DNA from: Alcaligenaceae bacterium 429 | GTDB lineage: Bacteria > Pseudomonadota > Gammaproteobacteria > Burkholderiales > Burkholderiaceae_B | Reading direction: 5' to 3' | Assembly (NCBI GenBank): GCA_004791645.1 | Contig: SRSN01000006.1 | Location: 1 to 37,722 of the forward strand | Length of the DNA stretch: 37,722 bases | Shown here: positions 16,125 through 24,804 of the stretch, in pieces | Numbering within the stretch: the stretch's first letter is position 1 | Layout: every line of letters begins with the position of its first letter | The notes under the pieces: generated by a model | Databases searched by the model: none | The model's input: the letters and a program-made list of their open reading frames with translations, nothing else | What the model was told of the DNA's origin: nothing | Position numbers and translations under genes: made by a program

Positions 16125-17090
16125 ATGACACTGACTGAGTTGAAATACATTGTGGCGGTTGCGCGAGAACGTCACTTTGGCCGGGCCGCAGAAGCTTGTT
16201 TTGTAAGCCAGCCTACCTTATCGGTAGCTATTAAAAAGCTGGAAGAAGAGCTGGGTATCGTGATCTTCGAGCGTGGCGGTCCTGAAATAGGTATCACCCC
16301 CATAGGGCTGCGTATTATTGAACAGGCGCAGCGCGTATTGGAAGAGGGTGCCAAGGTGCAAGAAATTGCGCGCCAAGGTAATGATCCGTTAGCAGGGCCA
16401 TTACGCGTGGGTATTATCTATACGGTAGCACCGTATCTACTGCCTAAACTGGTGCCTGAACAAATACGCCAAACTCCGCAAATGCCACTGTTGCTGCAAG
16501 AAAATTTCACCGTGAAATTAATTGAGTTGCTTAAACAAGGTGAAGTGGATTGCGCTATTGTGGCCTTACCCATTCCTGACACAGGTTTCATGGTGCGTGA
16601 TCTGTACGATGAACCTTTTGTGGTGGCAGTGCCCAGCATGCATGCTTGGGCAGATAAAGAAGCGATTGACCCTGAGGCTTTAAAATCAGAAACCATGCTG
16701 CTTTTAGGAGCAGGGCATTGCTTTAGGGATCAGGTGTTAGGTGTATGTCCAGAGTTATCACGCTTTTCAGCCAGTAGTGAAGGCATACAGCGCACTTTTG
16801 AAGGCTCATCGTTAGAGACTATCCGCCATATGGTGGCTACAGGTATAGGTGTAACGGTTATGCCATCTAGCGCGCTCGCTGCTCCCGGTCAAGAAGGTGC
16901 TTTGCTGCGCTATATTCCTTTTACTAAACCGGCACCCGATAGACGCATAGCTTTAATCTGGCGTAAAAGCTTTCCCCGTATTGAAGCCATTAATGCATTA
17001 ACCAAAGCCATCATGAATTGCGGCTTGGAAAATGTTAATTTTTTGTTAGATAAAAGCGTTATTTACAGTAATCTTGATGGATTACAGTAA
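16125..17090 (+). CDS. oxyR: Hydrogen peroxide sensor OxyR (LysR family)
   Basis: A LysR-type regulator of 321 residues. The winged helix-turn-helix occupies about residues 1-60 (HFGRAAEACFVSQPTLSVAI). The regulatory domain carries Cys199 and Cys208 (GAGHCFRDQVLGVC), the pair that forms the peroxide-induced disulfide in OxyR, at the same numbering as in E. coli. It should activate defence genes under peroxide, and dps directly downstream is a classical target. AAGGG lies about 6 bases before the ATG. The last codons overlap two TTACAGTAA palindromes that may belong to the dps control region. Confidence 0.95.
   Translation: MTLTELKYIVAVARERHFGRAAEACFVSQPTLSVAIKKLEEELGIVIFERGGPEIGITPIGLRIIEQAQRVLEEGAKVQEIARQGNDPLAGPLRVGIIYTVAPYLLPKLVPEQIRQTPQMPLLLQENFTVKLIELLKQGEVDCAIVALPIPDTGFMVRDLYDEPFVVAVPSMHAWADKEAIDPEALKSETMLLLGAGHCFRDQVLGVCPELSRFSASSEGIQRTFEGSSLETIRHMVATGIGVTVMPSSALAAPGQEGALLRYIPFTKPAPDRRIALIWRKSFPRIEAINALTKAIMNCGLENVNFLLDKSVIYSNLDGLQ
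17063..17090. promoter_or_regulatory. Tandem TTACAGTAA palindromes before dps
   Basis: TTACAGTAA occurs at 17063-17071 and again at 17082-17090; each copy is itself a dyad (TTAC-A-GTAA). The copies are spaced 19 bases apart, roughly two helical turns, and lie about 62-90 bases before the dps ATG, overlapping the oxyR 3' end. A candidate operator pair; the binding protein is unknown. Confidence 0.4.
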
Positions 17091-17152
17091 ACTGTTTGAC
17101 TTGAAATACAAGGTTCGTAGGTTTTATTTAGTCCAACCTCAAGGAGCGATGT

Positions 17153-17746
17153 ATGGCTAAAGCGGTAAAAGCTGTGAAAAAAGTGGCAAGCAAAAAAGTT
17201 GCAACCAAAAAGGCTGCACCTAAAACGGTAGCCCCAAAAGCAGTAGCACCAAAAACAGTCAAGGCAGCACCAGGTATTCTGGCTGTAAACATCGGTATTA
17301 GTGATGCTGACCGTGCCCGTATTGCCGAAGAGCTATCTAAGGTATTGGCTGATTCCTACACGGTGTACCTGATGACGCACAATTTCCATTGGAACGTCAC
17401 TGGTCCGATGTTCAATACCTTGCATGACATGTTTATGGGTCAATACACCGAAACATGGCAAGCGCTGGACGCTATTGCTGAACGTATGCGTGCATTGGGG
17501 CACTATGCTCCAGGTACCTACGCTCAGTTTGCAGCGTTGAGCTCTATCCAAGAACCTAAAGGCGTGCCAGATGCACAGCAAATGATTGCTATGCTATTGT
17601 CTGCCAATGAGGCGTTGTCTCGCACAGCAAGACAAGCATTTGATTGTGCCGATGCCGCAGACGATCAGCCTACTGCTGACTTGTTAACGCAGCGTTTGGA
17701 TGTACACGAGAAAAATGCGTGGATGCTGCGTAGCCTCTTACAATAA
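17153..17746 (+). CDS. dps: Dps family ferritin-like protein with basic tail
   Basis: A DNA-protecting, iron-storing Dps protein of 197 residues. Residues 44-197 are the ferritin-like core, with the ferroxidase-site segment THNFHWNVTGPMF followed by LHDMFMGQYTE, where His and acidic residues bind iron across the dimer interface. Residues 1-42 are an added tail of Lys, Ala, Pro and Val built from repeated VAPKAV/APKTV-like units, resembling histone H1-like or AlgP-type tails. Such a tail probably binds DNA or aids compaction. AAGGAG precedes the ATG. Its position after oxyR suggests peroxide induction. Confidence 0.95.
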   Translation: MAKAVKAVKKVASKKVATKKAAPKTVAPKAVAPKTVKAAPGILAVNIGISDADRARIAEELSKVLADSYTVYLMTHNFHWNVTGPMFNTLHDMFMGQYTETWQALDAIAERMRALGHYAPGTYAQFAALSSIQEPKGVPDAQQMIAMLLSANEALSRTARQAFDCADAADDQPTADLLTQRLDVHEKNAWMLRSLLQ

Positions 17747-17790
17747 GTACTATGAGGTAAGGGCTTGAGCTATCAAGTTCTTATAGTGGG

Positions 17791-17822
17791 TGACTGCCTG
17801 CGCCGGGTAGGGTAGGCAGTCA
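17791..17822 (+). promoter_or_regulatory. Hairpin in the livK1 leader
   Basis: TGACTGCCT (17791-17799) and AGGCAGTCA (17814-17822) form a perfect 9-bp stem with a 14-base G-rich loop, ending 25 bases before the livK1 ATG. There is no U-run. It may terminate or process dps readthrough, or protect the livK1 mRNA 5' end. Confidence 0.45.
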
Positions 17823-17847
17823 TGTCATTTATCAGGAGATCACATTT

Positions 17848-18972
17848 ATGAAAATCCGTTTTACCCCTGTTGCCAGTGCTCTGGCCTTGGCTACCGGCAT
17901 GATGATGGCTACAGCCGCTCATGCGGATAACATCAAAATTGCCGTAGCAGGTCCAACCACTGGTCCCGTAACACAGTATGGCGATATGGTTCGTGAAGGG
18001 GTGTATACCGCTATCGAACAAATCAATGCTAGTGGTGGCGTATTGGGTAAGCAGCTGGAACTGGTAGTCATCGATGATGGCTGTGAACCTAAACAAGGTC
18101 CAGTTGTAGCGAACCGTGTGATCAATGATGGTATTAACTACGTTGTTGGCCACGTATGTTCCGGTGCAACCATTGCTGCTACCGACATCTACAACAGCGA
18201 AGGTATCGTGATGGTGAGCCCATCCGCTACAGCTCCTGCTGTAACTGATGGCAAAGGCTACGACAGCATTTTCCGTACTATTGGCCGTGATGACCAACAA
18301 GGTCCTGCTGCTGCCGCATTTATCGCTGCTAACATCAAGCCAACTAAAGTGGCTGTGCTGCACGACAAACAATCCTACGGCCAAGGTATTGCAACAGCCG
18401 TTCGTGACGGTTTGAAAGATGCTGGCTACGAAATCGTGATGTTTGAAGGTATTAATGCCGGCGACACCGATTACTCGGCTGTGATCACTAAACTGAAATC
18501 TACAGGTGCTGATTTCATTTACTACGGTGGTTACCACCCAGAAATGGGTTTGTTGTTGCGTCAAGGCGCAGAGCAAGGCCTGAAAGTTACTATGATGGGC
18601 CCTGAAGGTTCTGGTAACCCTGACATCAACGCCATCGCTGGTGAGGCAGTTGAAGGCATGCTGCTGACATTGCCAGCTGACTTTACACAAGATGCAGAAA
18701 ACGCTGAAATCGTTAAAGCCTTCCAAGCTAAAGGCCGTGACGCAGCAGGCGCATTCCAGATGACATCTTACGCAGCGACTAAAGCCATTGCTGATGGTAT
18801 CGTTGGTGCTGGTGTAGACGATCCAGTCAAAGTGGCTGAGTACTTGCACGCTAACGAAGTGAAAACACCTATTGGTGTGATCTCTTGGAACGAGCAAGGC
18901 GATTTGAATGAGTTCAAATTTGACGTGTACGTATGGCACAAAGATGGTTCCAAAACACTGTACGGTAAATAA
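17848..18972 (+). CDS. livK: Branched-chain amino acid ABC transporter binding protein (copy 1)
   Basis: A 374-residue periplasmic binding protein of the LivJ/LivK family. The signal peptide ends near AAHA-DN. The mature protein begins IKIAVAGPTTGPVTQYGD and keeps family landmarks: ELVVIDDGCEPKQG, SPSATAPAVTD, FRTIGRDDQQGP, VLHDKQSYG, DTDYSAVITKLK, and MGPEGSGNPD. AGGAG precedes the ATG by about 9 bases. It is closely similar to the second copy at 20659-21774. This copy has its own terminator and no adjacent permease, so it presumably feeds the LivHMGF complex encoded 3 kb downstream. The exact ligand is not determinable. Confidence 0.93.
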   Translation: MKIRFTPVASALALATGMMMATAAHADNIKIAVAGPTTGPVTQYGDMVREGVYTAIEQINASGGVLGKQLELVVIDDGCEPKQGPVVANRVINDGINYVVGHVCSGATIAATDIYNSEGIVMVSPSATAPAVTDGKGYDSIFRTIGRDDQQGPAAAAFIAANIKPTKVAVLHDKQSYGQGIATAVRDGLKDAGYEIVMFEGINAGDTDYSAVITKLKSTGADFIYYGGYHPEMGLLLRQGAEQGLKVTMMGPEGSGNPDINAIAGEAVEGMLLTLPADFTQDAENAEIVKAFQAKGRDAAGAFQMTSYAATKAIADGIVGAGVDDPVKVAEYLHANEVKTPIGVISWNEQGDLNEFKFDVYVWHKDGSKTLYGK

Positions 18973-18991
18973 TTAACGTATAGATGGTTCC

Positions 18992-19022
18992 AAAAGAGGG
19001 CGGCGATAAGCCGCCTTCTTTT
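18992..19022 (+). terminator. Intrinsic terminator after livK1
   Basis: GGCGGC-GATAA-GCCGCC (18999-19015) is a perfect GC stem extended by AAAAGAG/TTCTTTT pairing on both sides, giving a U-rich 3' end. It separates livK1 from proC. Confidence 0.9.
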
Positions 19023-19103
19023 ATGTGGGCAAGGGCTCTGCTACAGTGTTGAATGCGCATCTTGGAGCGCAGTAATAAGAAAGAAATTCTAGGAGTTAAA
19101 TAG

Positions 19104-19940
19104 ATGGTGAACGAGGCTTACCAAATGACGCTGGCATTTATCGGTGGGGGCAACATGGCTTCCGCTTTGTCGGCAGGTTTAATCGGTAAACGATGTGCTG
19201 CATCGGATGTGCTGGTAGTAGAACCCCATGCAGAATTGCGTGATAAATGGGCAGAGCAAGGCGTATTGACGCAACCTCATGCACAAGAGCAACTGCGCCA
19301 CCATCGTGTGTGGGTGTTTGCCGTGAAGCCTCAGGTAATGAAAGAGGTAGTGCAACAGTGCAAGCCTTTCTTGCAAGCTGATACATTGATCATCAGTGTG
19401 GCGGCTGGCATTGCTGCTACTGATATTGCTCGCTGGTTGGGTGACGAGTCACCTTACGACCGTGTGATCCGCTGCATGCCTAACACGCCAGCTTTTATCG
19501 GTTGTGGTGCTACCGGCTTGTTGGCATTGCCAGCAGTGCCTGAGCGCGATAAAAATATCGCTAATCAGCTGCTGGGTACGGTAGGCGAAGTGGTATGGGT
19601 AGATAGCGATGACCAGTTAGATGCTGTAACAGCATTGTCTGGTAGTGGCCCTGCATACGTGTTCTTGTTCTTAGAGGCGTTGATTGCTGGCGGTACAGAG
19701 TTGGGGTTGTCGCCAGAACAAGCAAGAAAACTTGCTTTGGCAACCTTGAACGGCGCTACTCAGTTGGCTGGACTGTCACCAGAAACACCAGAAACTCTGC
19801 GTAAACGAGTGACCTCTCAGGGTGGTACAACAGCAGCAGCATTGGACGTACTGTTTGCTGAGAATTTTGAGAAAACGGTGAAAACGGCAATGGCTGCGGC
19901 CAAACGCCGAGCAGCTGAGTTGTCTGTGGAATTTGCATGA
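19104..19940 (+). CDS. proC: Pyrroline-5-carboxylate reductase
   Basis: Last step of proline synthesis: NAD(P)H-dependent reduction of pyrroline-5-carboxylate. The 278-residue protein has the N-terminal Rossmann motif FIGGGNMASAL, RCMPNTPAFIGCGATGL mid-protein, and the C-terminal signature GSGPAYVFLFLEAL with the SQGGTTAAALDVL segment. GGAG at 19091-19094 supports the ATG at 19104; an ATG seven codons later is possible. The stop codon overlaps the next gene start (ATGA), indicating coupling with the YhhQ-like transporter. Confidence 0.96.
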   Translation: MVNEAYQMTLAFIGGGNMASALSAGLIGKRCAASDVLVVEPHAELRDKWAEQGVLTQPHAQEQLRHHRVWVFAVKPQVMKEVVQQCKPFLQADTLIISVAAGIAATDIARWLGDESPYDRVIRCMPNTPAFIGCGATGLLALPAVPERDKNIANQLLGTVGEVVWVDSDDQLDAVTALSGSGPAYVFLFLEALIAGGTELGLSPEQARKLALATLNGATQLAGLSPETPETLRKRVTSQGGTTAAALDVLFAENFEKTVKTAMAAAKRRAAELSVEFA

Positions 19941-20497
19941 AAGCAGTAGGTGAAACGGGCCGCCTTGAGGCGGTCCGACCTATACATTATGGTGTGGCCA
20001 TTGTTGCGATGATTATCATCGTTGTGGCCTCTAATGTATTGGTGCAGTACCCCATTAACCCATGGCTGACATGGGGGGCGCTCACATATCCAGTCTCCTT
20101 CTTAGTGTCTGACCTACTGAATAGGCGGTTTGGGCCGCTCACAGCGCGTAAAGTGGCGCTGTGGGGGTTTATTGCAGCCTTGATCGTGTCGGCATGGCTG
20201 GCAACTCCCCGTATTGCAATTGCTTCAGGTTTGGCATTTCTCATTGCTCAACTCGCTGACATACATGTGTTTGATAGATTGCGTGATGGTAAATGGTGGC
20301 AAGCACCTTTTATAGGTGGTATTGCAGGTGCAGCAGTTGATACCTTTGTTTTCTTTTGCATTGCATTTGTGGGCACTGATATGCCATGGCACACATTAAT
20401 GCTTGGCGATTTCGCCATTAAGATTCTATTGAACACCTTTATGCTTGCACCCTTCAGGGCATTAATGTGGAATCTTGCTAGACCAAAGGATAAGTAA
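19937..20497 (+). CDS. yhhQ: Queuosine precursor transporter (YhhQ/VUT family)
   Basis: A 186-residue integral membrane protein with about six helices. The segment LTYPVSFLVSDLLNRRFGP is the family hallmark of the VUT/YhhQ transporters, which import the queuosine precursors preQ0/preQ1. The C-terminus (LGDFAIKILLNTFMLAPFRAL) also fits. The start ATG overlaps the proC stop by four bases (ATGA), so it is probably translated by coupling. There is no obvious metabolic link between proline synthesis and queuosine. Family assignment is good; the substrate is inferred from characterised relatives. Confidence 0.85.
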   Translation: MKAVGETGRLEAVRPIHYGVAIVAMIIIVVASNVLVQYPINPWLTWGALTYPVSFLVSDLLNRRFGPLTARKVALWGFIAALIVSAWLATPRIAIASGLAFLIAQLADIHVFDRLRDGKWWQAPFIGGIAGAAVDTFVFFCIAFVGTDMPWHTLMLGDFAIKILLNTFMLAPFRALMWNLARPKDK

Positions 20498-20556
20498 AAA
20501 AACAGTAAATTCACTCCTTCGCTAGGGCTTATACGTAGTGACACCTCATGGTTGGC

Positions 20557-20595
20557 TGTAGAAAATACATGAACTTTGTTCACTTTGTTTCTACA
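20557..20595. promoter_or_regulatory. Imperfect 39-bp palindrome upstream of livK2
   Basis: TGTAGAAA (20557-20564) and TTTCTACA (20588-20595) are exact inverted arms centred on an inner TGAAC-TTT-GTTCA dyad (20570-20582); both share the centre at 20576. It lies about 65-100 bases before the livK2 ATG in a 160-base gap. A candidate operator for the liv operon. Confidence 0.5.
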
Positions 20596-20658
20596 AATCA
20601 TGTCCGTAGCAATTAAGCGTATTTTCTGAAAGCAGCGGCTTCATAGGGGGTGGTAGCA

Positions 20659-21774
20659 ATGAAATTAACAGCTTTAGGGTTGAGTCTAGCAGTAGCAATG
20701 GGCGCGGGATGGGGTGTGGCTTACGCCGCTGATGACACTATCAAAATTGGTATTGTGCAGCCCATGACCGGGCCTTCTACGCAGTATGGCGATCAAATTC
20801 AAGCAGGGGCACTAACAGCCATTGATGCGATCAATGCCAAAGGTGGTGTGAACAACCGCCAATTAGAAGCTGTACTGATTGATGATGCTTGCGAACCTAA
20901 GCAGGCCGTTGCTTCCGCTAACCGAGTGATGACAGCCGGCGCAAACTTTGCGGTAGCGCACGCTTGCTCTGGCACTGCTGTGCCAGCTGTGAATATTTAC
21001 GAACAAGAGGGTATTGTGGCCATCACGCCGGGGGCTACATCGCCTGCTGTGACTGACACCATCAAGCCGCATTATTTCTTCCGTACCATTGGCAGAGATG
21101 ATCAGCAGGGGCCATTTGCAGCTGCCTACATCTTGGAGCAAATCAAACCAGCTAGTATTGCCATTCTGCATGACAAACAGACATATGGTTCGGGTGTGGC
21201 TAATCAGGTGCGTGATGCACTGACAAAAGGCGGTGCCAATATTATTTTCTACGAGGGTATTAACGTAGGCGACACGGACTACTCTGCTGTGATCACTAAA
21301 CTGCGCAGCATGAACCCAGACTTGATCTATTTTGGCGGCTATCACGCTGAATTAGGGCTATTACTGCGTCAAGCGCGTGAACAGGGCGTTACCACGCAGT
21401 TCATGGGGCCTGAGGGCGTAGCAAACCAAGATTTAGTGGCTATCGCAGGTGACGCAGTAGAGGGTTTGCTGGTAACCTTGCCGGCTGACTTCGCCAAGAT
21501 GGACAGCAATAAGCAGGTTATGGAAGAGTTTAAAACCTATGGACGTAGTCCTGACGGCGCCTTTACTTTCCCGGCCTACGCTGCTGTGCAGATCATTGCG
21601 GATACCTTAACAGCAGTGGGTGATGATGCCGCTAAAGGCGCAGATCACATGCATGGGAACAACTTCGAAACCGCCATTGGCAATGTTGCTTATGACGATA
21701 AAGGTGATCTCAAACATTTTGAGTTTTCAGTTTACAAATGGGACAAAGAGAAAGGTTTCTCTGAGGTCAATTAA
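20659..21774 (+). CDS. livK: Branched-chain amino acid ABC transporter binding protein (copy 2)
   Basis: A LivK-type binding protein of 371 residues from the ATG at 20659. That start is preferred because AGGGGG lies 8 bases upstream and it begins a standard signal peptide (MKLTALGLSLAV...AYA-AD); a GTG three codons earlier is also open. The mature sequence parallels livK1 segment by segment: IKIGIVQPMTGPSTQYGD, IDDACEPKQ, FRTIGRDDQQGP, ILHDKQTYG, and GDTDYSAVITKLR. It heads the livHMGF operon. A perfect 11-bp hairpin without a U-run follows the stop. Ligand-loop differences from copy 1 suggest a different amino-acid preference. Confidence 0.93.
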   Translation: MKLTALGLSLAVAMGAGWGVAYAADDTIKIGIVQPMTGPSTQYGDQIQAGALTAIDAINAKGGVNNRQLEAVLIDDACEPKQAVASANRVMTAGANFAVAHACSGTAVPAVNIYEQEGIVAITPGATSPAVTDTIKPHYFFRTIGRDDQQGPFAAAYILEQIKPASIAILHDKQTYGSGVANQVRDALTKGGANIIFYEGINVGDTDYSAVITKLRSMNPDLIYFGGYHAELGLLLRQAREQGVTTQFMGPEGVANQDLVAIAGDAVEGLLVTLPADFAKMDSNKQVMEEFKTYGRSPDGAFTFPAYAAVQIIADTLTAVGDDAAKGADHMHGNNFETAIGNVAYDDKGDLKHFEFSVYKWDKEKGFSEVN

Positions 21775-21785
21775 ACGTTAATTAG

Positions 21786-21817
21786 GTCTGGCGTCATGAA
21801 ATTTACTGACGCCAGAC
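21786..21817 (+). promoter_or_regulatory. Perfect 11-bp hairpin between livK2 and livH
   Basis: GTCTGGCGTCA (21786-21796) and TGACGCCAGAC (21807-21817) are exact complements around a 10-base loop. AGAATAAG follows instead of a U-run. This fits partial termination or an mRNA-stabilising 3' end for the abundant binding-protein message, as at fbpA/fbpB. Confidence 0.7.
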
Positions 21818-21880
21818 AGAATAAGCATCTAGCTACGGGTTACAATCCCTGCCAAAGCTTTATTCGGAATCCCAAATTCA

Positions 21881-22807
21881 ATGTCTGATTTATTACCACA
21901 ATTAATTCAGCAGCTGTTTAACGGGCTGTCGCTGGGTGCTATTTACGCGTTGATTGCCATTGGCTATACCATGGTTTACGGCATCATCGGAATGATCAAC
22001 TTTGCGCATGGCGAGATCTATATGATTGGTGCTTATGCAGGGTTGGTGACGTTATCTATTATCGGAATGAACTCTGGCTTACCAGTACTTTTGATCGTGC
22101 TGATCATGATCTTGGTTGCTGTGGCCATTACAGCCGCTTATGGCTTTGCCGTAGAAAAAGTGGCCTACGCGCCATTACGGGGTAGTCCTCGTTTAGTCCC
22201 GTTGATTTCTGCGATTGGTATGTCCATTTTCTTGCAGAACTGGGTAGCGTTGGGCCAAGGTGCACGCGATATGGCGGTGCCTGCGCTGGTAACGGGTGCT
22301 GTGCAGATCCCTATGGGGGACGATTTCACAGTAACAGCGGCGTATTCGCGTATTTTGATCATCGTGGTGACGGTGGTCTTGATGGTTGCGCTGAGCTTCT
22401 ACATCAAATATTCCCGCATGGGGCGTGCTTCACGAGCTTGTTCTCAAGATTTACGCATGGCAAACCTGCTGGGTATTGATACCAATAAGGTGATCTCTTT
22501 CACGTTTGTGATTGGTGCCATGCTTGCCGCTGTAGGTGGGGTCTTGATCGCATTGGCCATTGGTAAATTGAATCCTTATATTGGCTTCATCGCCGGTATC
22601 AAGGCGTTTACCGCTGCTGTGCTGGGTGGTATTGGCAGCATTCCTGGCGCAATGCTGGGTGGCGTTCTGCTAGGGTTAGCAGAGACCTTTGCCGCTGCTT
22701 ATATCTCATCGCAGTACAAGGACATCGTAGCGTTCAGCTTGCTAGTGCTGATTCTACTGTTCCGTCCTACAGGCCTGCTTGGTAAACCAGAAGTGGAAAA
22801 AGTTTAA
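21881..22807 (+). CDS. livH: Branched-chain amino acid ABC permease LivH
   Basis: An inner-membrane permease subunit of 308 residues and about eight helices. It opens [42 protein letters not shown], the typical LivH start, and contains the cytoplasmic coupling segment [16 protein letters not shown] and the C-terminal [17 protein letters not shown]. It pairs with LivM to form the channel. No clear ribosome binding site precedes the ATG, which may keep its translation low. The stop shares one base with the livM start. Confidence 0.95.
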   Translation: MSDLLPQLIQQLFNGLSLGAIYALIAIGYTMVYGIIGMINFAHGEIYMIGAYAGLVTLSIIGMNSGLPVLLIVLIMILVAVAITAAYGFAVEKVAYAPLRGSPRLVPLISAIGMSIFLQNWVALGQGARDMAVPALVTGAVQIPMGDDFTVTAAYSRILIIVVTVVLMVALSFYIKYSRMGRASRACSQDLRMANLLGIDTNKVISFTFVIGAMLAAVGGVLIALAIGKLNPYIGFIAGIKAFTAAVLGGIGSIPGAMLGGVLLGLAETFAAAYISSQYKDIVAFSLLVLILLFRPTGLLGKPEVEKV

Positions 22808-24033
22808 TGGCAAGTCGAATTAAACAAGCATTATTCGCCGCATTTATTGCAGGCGTGATTGTCGCCCCAGTCTTTGGTTTTCAGATTCTACGCTCAGGGA
22901 TGAACACCACAGTTCAACCCGAGTGGCCATTGATTTTTTATGGCATGGCGGCTGTTTTCATTGTGCAACTGCTGCGCCCTGCATTGGCGGGAAAGCTCTC
23001 TAAAGGTGGGGCGTCGTTCAAAATCCCAGTAATGGGGGACCGTACACGACAAGTATTGATTGGTGCCTTAATCATTCTGGCCGTAGTATGGCCTTTCTTT
23101 TCCGGACGCTCGCAGATTGATATTGCGACCTTAGTGCTGATTTATGTGATGTTGGCATTGGGGTTGAATATTGTGGTGGGCTACGCTGGTCTGCTGGATT
23201 TAGGCTTTGTGGGCTTTTATGCTGTGGGTGCTTATACCTACGCATTGATGTACCACTGGCTAGGCCTAGGCTTCTGGTGGGCGCTGCCATTTTCTGGTGT
23301 GATGGCCGGTATCTTTGGTTATTTGCTGGGCTTCCCCGTTTTGCGTTTGCGCGGAGACTACCTAGCGATTGTGACCTTAGGTTTTGGTGAGATCATTCGC
23401 TTGCTGTTAATCAACCTGTACGACTTTACAGGTGGTCCAGACGGTATTTCCGGTATTCCTAAACCTACCGTATTTGGTTATCCCATGGTGCGTCGTGCGC
23501 CAGAAGGTGAGACTAGCTTCCACGAGCTGATGGGCTGGGCCTTTAATAACCAAGACATGACCACGTATTTGTATATTTTGGCGTTGGTGTTGGCGTTGAT
23601 TACCTTCTTCGTCTCTAACCGTCTGCTGCGTATGCCTATTGGTCGTGCTTGGGAGGCGCTGCGCGAAGATGAAATCGCGTGCCGTTCATTGGGCCTGAAT
23701 CCTACCGGTATCAAGCTGTCTGCCTTTACTATTGGTGCAACCTTTGCTGGTTTCGGCGGCGCGTTCTTTGCTGCACGACAAGGGATTGTTAACCCTGAGT
23801 CCTTTACCTTTATTGAGTCCGCGTTAATCCTAGCGATTGTTGTGCTGGGGGGTATGGGTTCACAGATAGGGGTGATCCTGGCGGCAATATTGTTAACCGT
23901 ATTGCCTGAGTTTGCTCGTCAGTTTGCAGAATATAGAATGCTGGTTTTTGGTTTGGTAATGGTGTTGATGATGATTTGGCGTCCACAAGGATTGTTGCCT
24001 GCTAAACGTCCACATGTGGAGCTAAAACCATGA
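22807..24033 (+). CDS. livM: Branched-chain amino acid ABC permease LivM
   Basis: The partner permease, 408 residues. An N-terminal extension of about 90 residues with two or three extra helices precedes the conserved LivM core ([26 protein letters not shown]). The coupling segment [16 protein letters not shown] and the C-terminal [16 protein letters not shown] region are intact. The TAATG overlap with livH and ATGA overlap with livG indicate tight translational coupling. The extension resembles that of proteobacterial LivM. Confidence 0.95.
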   Translation: MASRIKQALFAAFIAGVIVAPVFGFQILRSGMNTTVQPEWPLIFYGMAAVFIVQLLRPALAGKLSKGGASFKIPVMGDRTRQVLIGALIILAVVWPFFSGRSQIDIATLVLIYVMLALGLNIVVGYAGLLDLGFVGFYAVGAYTYALMYHWLGLGFWWALPFSGVMAGIFGYLLGFPVLRLRGDYLAIVTLGFGEIIRLLLINLYDFTGGPDGISGIPKPTVFGYPMVRRAPEGETSFHELMGWAFNNQDMTTYLYILALVLALITFFVSNRLLRMPIGRAWEALREDEIACRSLGLNPTGIKLSAFTIGATFAGFGGAFFAARQGIVNPESFTFIESALILAIVVLGGMGSQIGVILAAILLTVLPEFARQFAEYRMLVFGLVMVLMMIWRPQGLLPAKRPHVELKP

Positions 24034-24803
24034 CACAAGCTAAGAAGATATTAGAAGTAGACGGCTTGCGCATGCGTTTTGGCGGTCTGTTGGCCGTAGA
24101 CGGTGTGAAGTTCGACTTAGAGCCTCAAGAAGTATTCGCTATTATTGGGCCTAATGGCGCGGGTAAAACCACTGTTTTTAACTGTATCAGTGGGTTCTAT
24201 AAGCCTAGCGAAGGTAATATCCGCCTAGACGGTGAATCCATTCAAGGGTTGCCTAGTCACATGGTGGCGCGCAAAGGTATTGTGCGTACTTTCCAAAACG
24301 TACGTTTGTTTAAAAACCTAACGGTATTGGAAAACTTGATGGTGGCGCAGCACACCCGTATTTATACAGGCTTGTTGGGTGGTTTACTCAAGCTGCCTAA
24401 ACATAGGCATTCTGAGGAGAAAGCCCTTGAGCGTGCGGCGCATTGGTTAGATTACTTAGATCTGCGCGAGTTTGCGAACCGCGAAGCAGGTAACTTAGCC
24501 TATGGTTTGCAACGACGTTTAGAGATCGCGCGTTGCATGATCACAGATCCACGTATTTTGTTGTTGGATGAGCCCGCTGCAGGCCTTAACCCGCAAGAAA
24601 AGCGTGATCTGCAAGTGCTGATCAACGATTTACGTAGTAAGTACAATGTGGCTGTACTGTTAATCGAGCATGATATGAGCCTAGTAATGGGTATTTCAGA
24701 CCGTGTGATGGTAATGGAGTACGGTAGACCTATTGCGTCAGGCTTGCCTACAGAAGTGCAGAGTGATCCGCGCGTGATTAAAGCGTATCTGGGAGAAGAA
24801 TAG
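24030..24803 (+). CDS. livG: Branched-chain amino acid ABC ATPase LivG
   Basis: ATP-binding subunit of 257 residues: Walker [10 protein letters not shown], LivG-type [10 protein letters not shown]-loop region, signature variant [15 protein letters not shown], Walker [14 protein letters not shown], and H-loop IEHDMSLVM. The LAYG signature is normal for LivG proteins. It works as a heterodimer with LivF on the inner face of the LivHM channel. Starts within the livM stop (ATGA) and ends one base before the livF start. Confidence 0.96.
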   Translation: MTQAKKILEVDGLRMRFGGLLAVDGVKFDLEPQEVFAIIGPNGAGKTTVFNCISGFYKPSEGNIRLDGESIQGLPSHMVARKGIVRTFQNVRLFKNLTVLENLMVAQHTRIYTGLLGGLLKLPKHRHSEEKALERAAHWLDYLDLREFANREAGNLAYGLQRRLEIARCMITDPRILLLDEPAAGLNPQEKRDLQVLINDLRSKYNVAVLLIEHDMSLVMGISDRVMVMEYGRPIASGLPTEVQSDPRVIKAYLGEE

Positions 24804-24804
24804 C

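Noticed and set aside
17773-18939. A 388-codon open frame on the minus strand across livK1
   Set aside because: It is antisense to a clear LivK gene whose codon pattern keeps the opposite frame open. The protein is rich in Cys, His, Ser and Thr with no recognisable domain.
20863-21345. A 160-codon minus-strand frame inside livK2
   Set aside because: Same antisense frame as seen over livK1. Two paralogs showing it reflects shared codon use and is not evidence of a gene.
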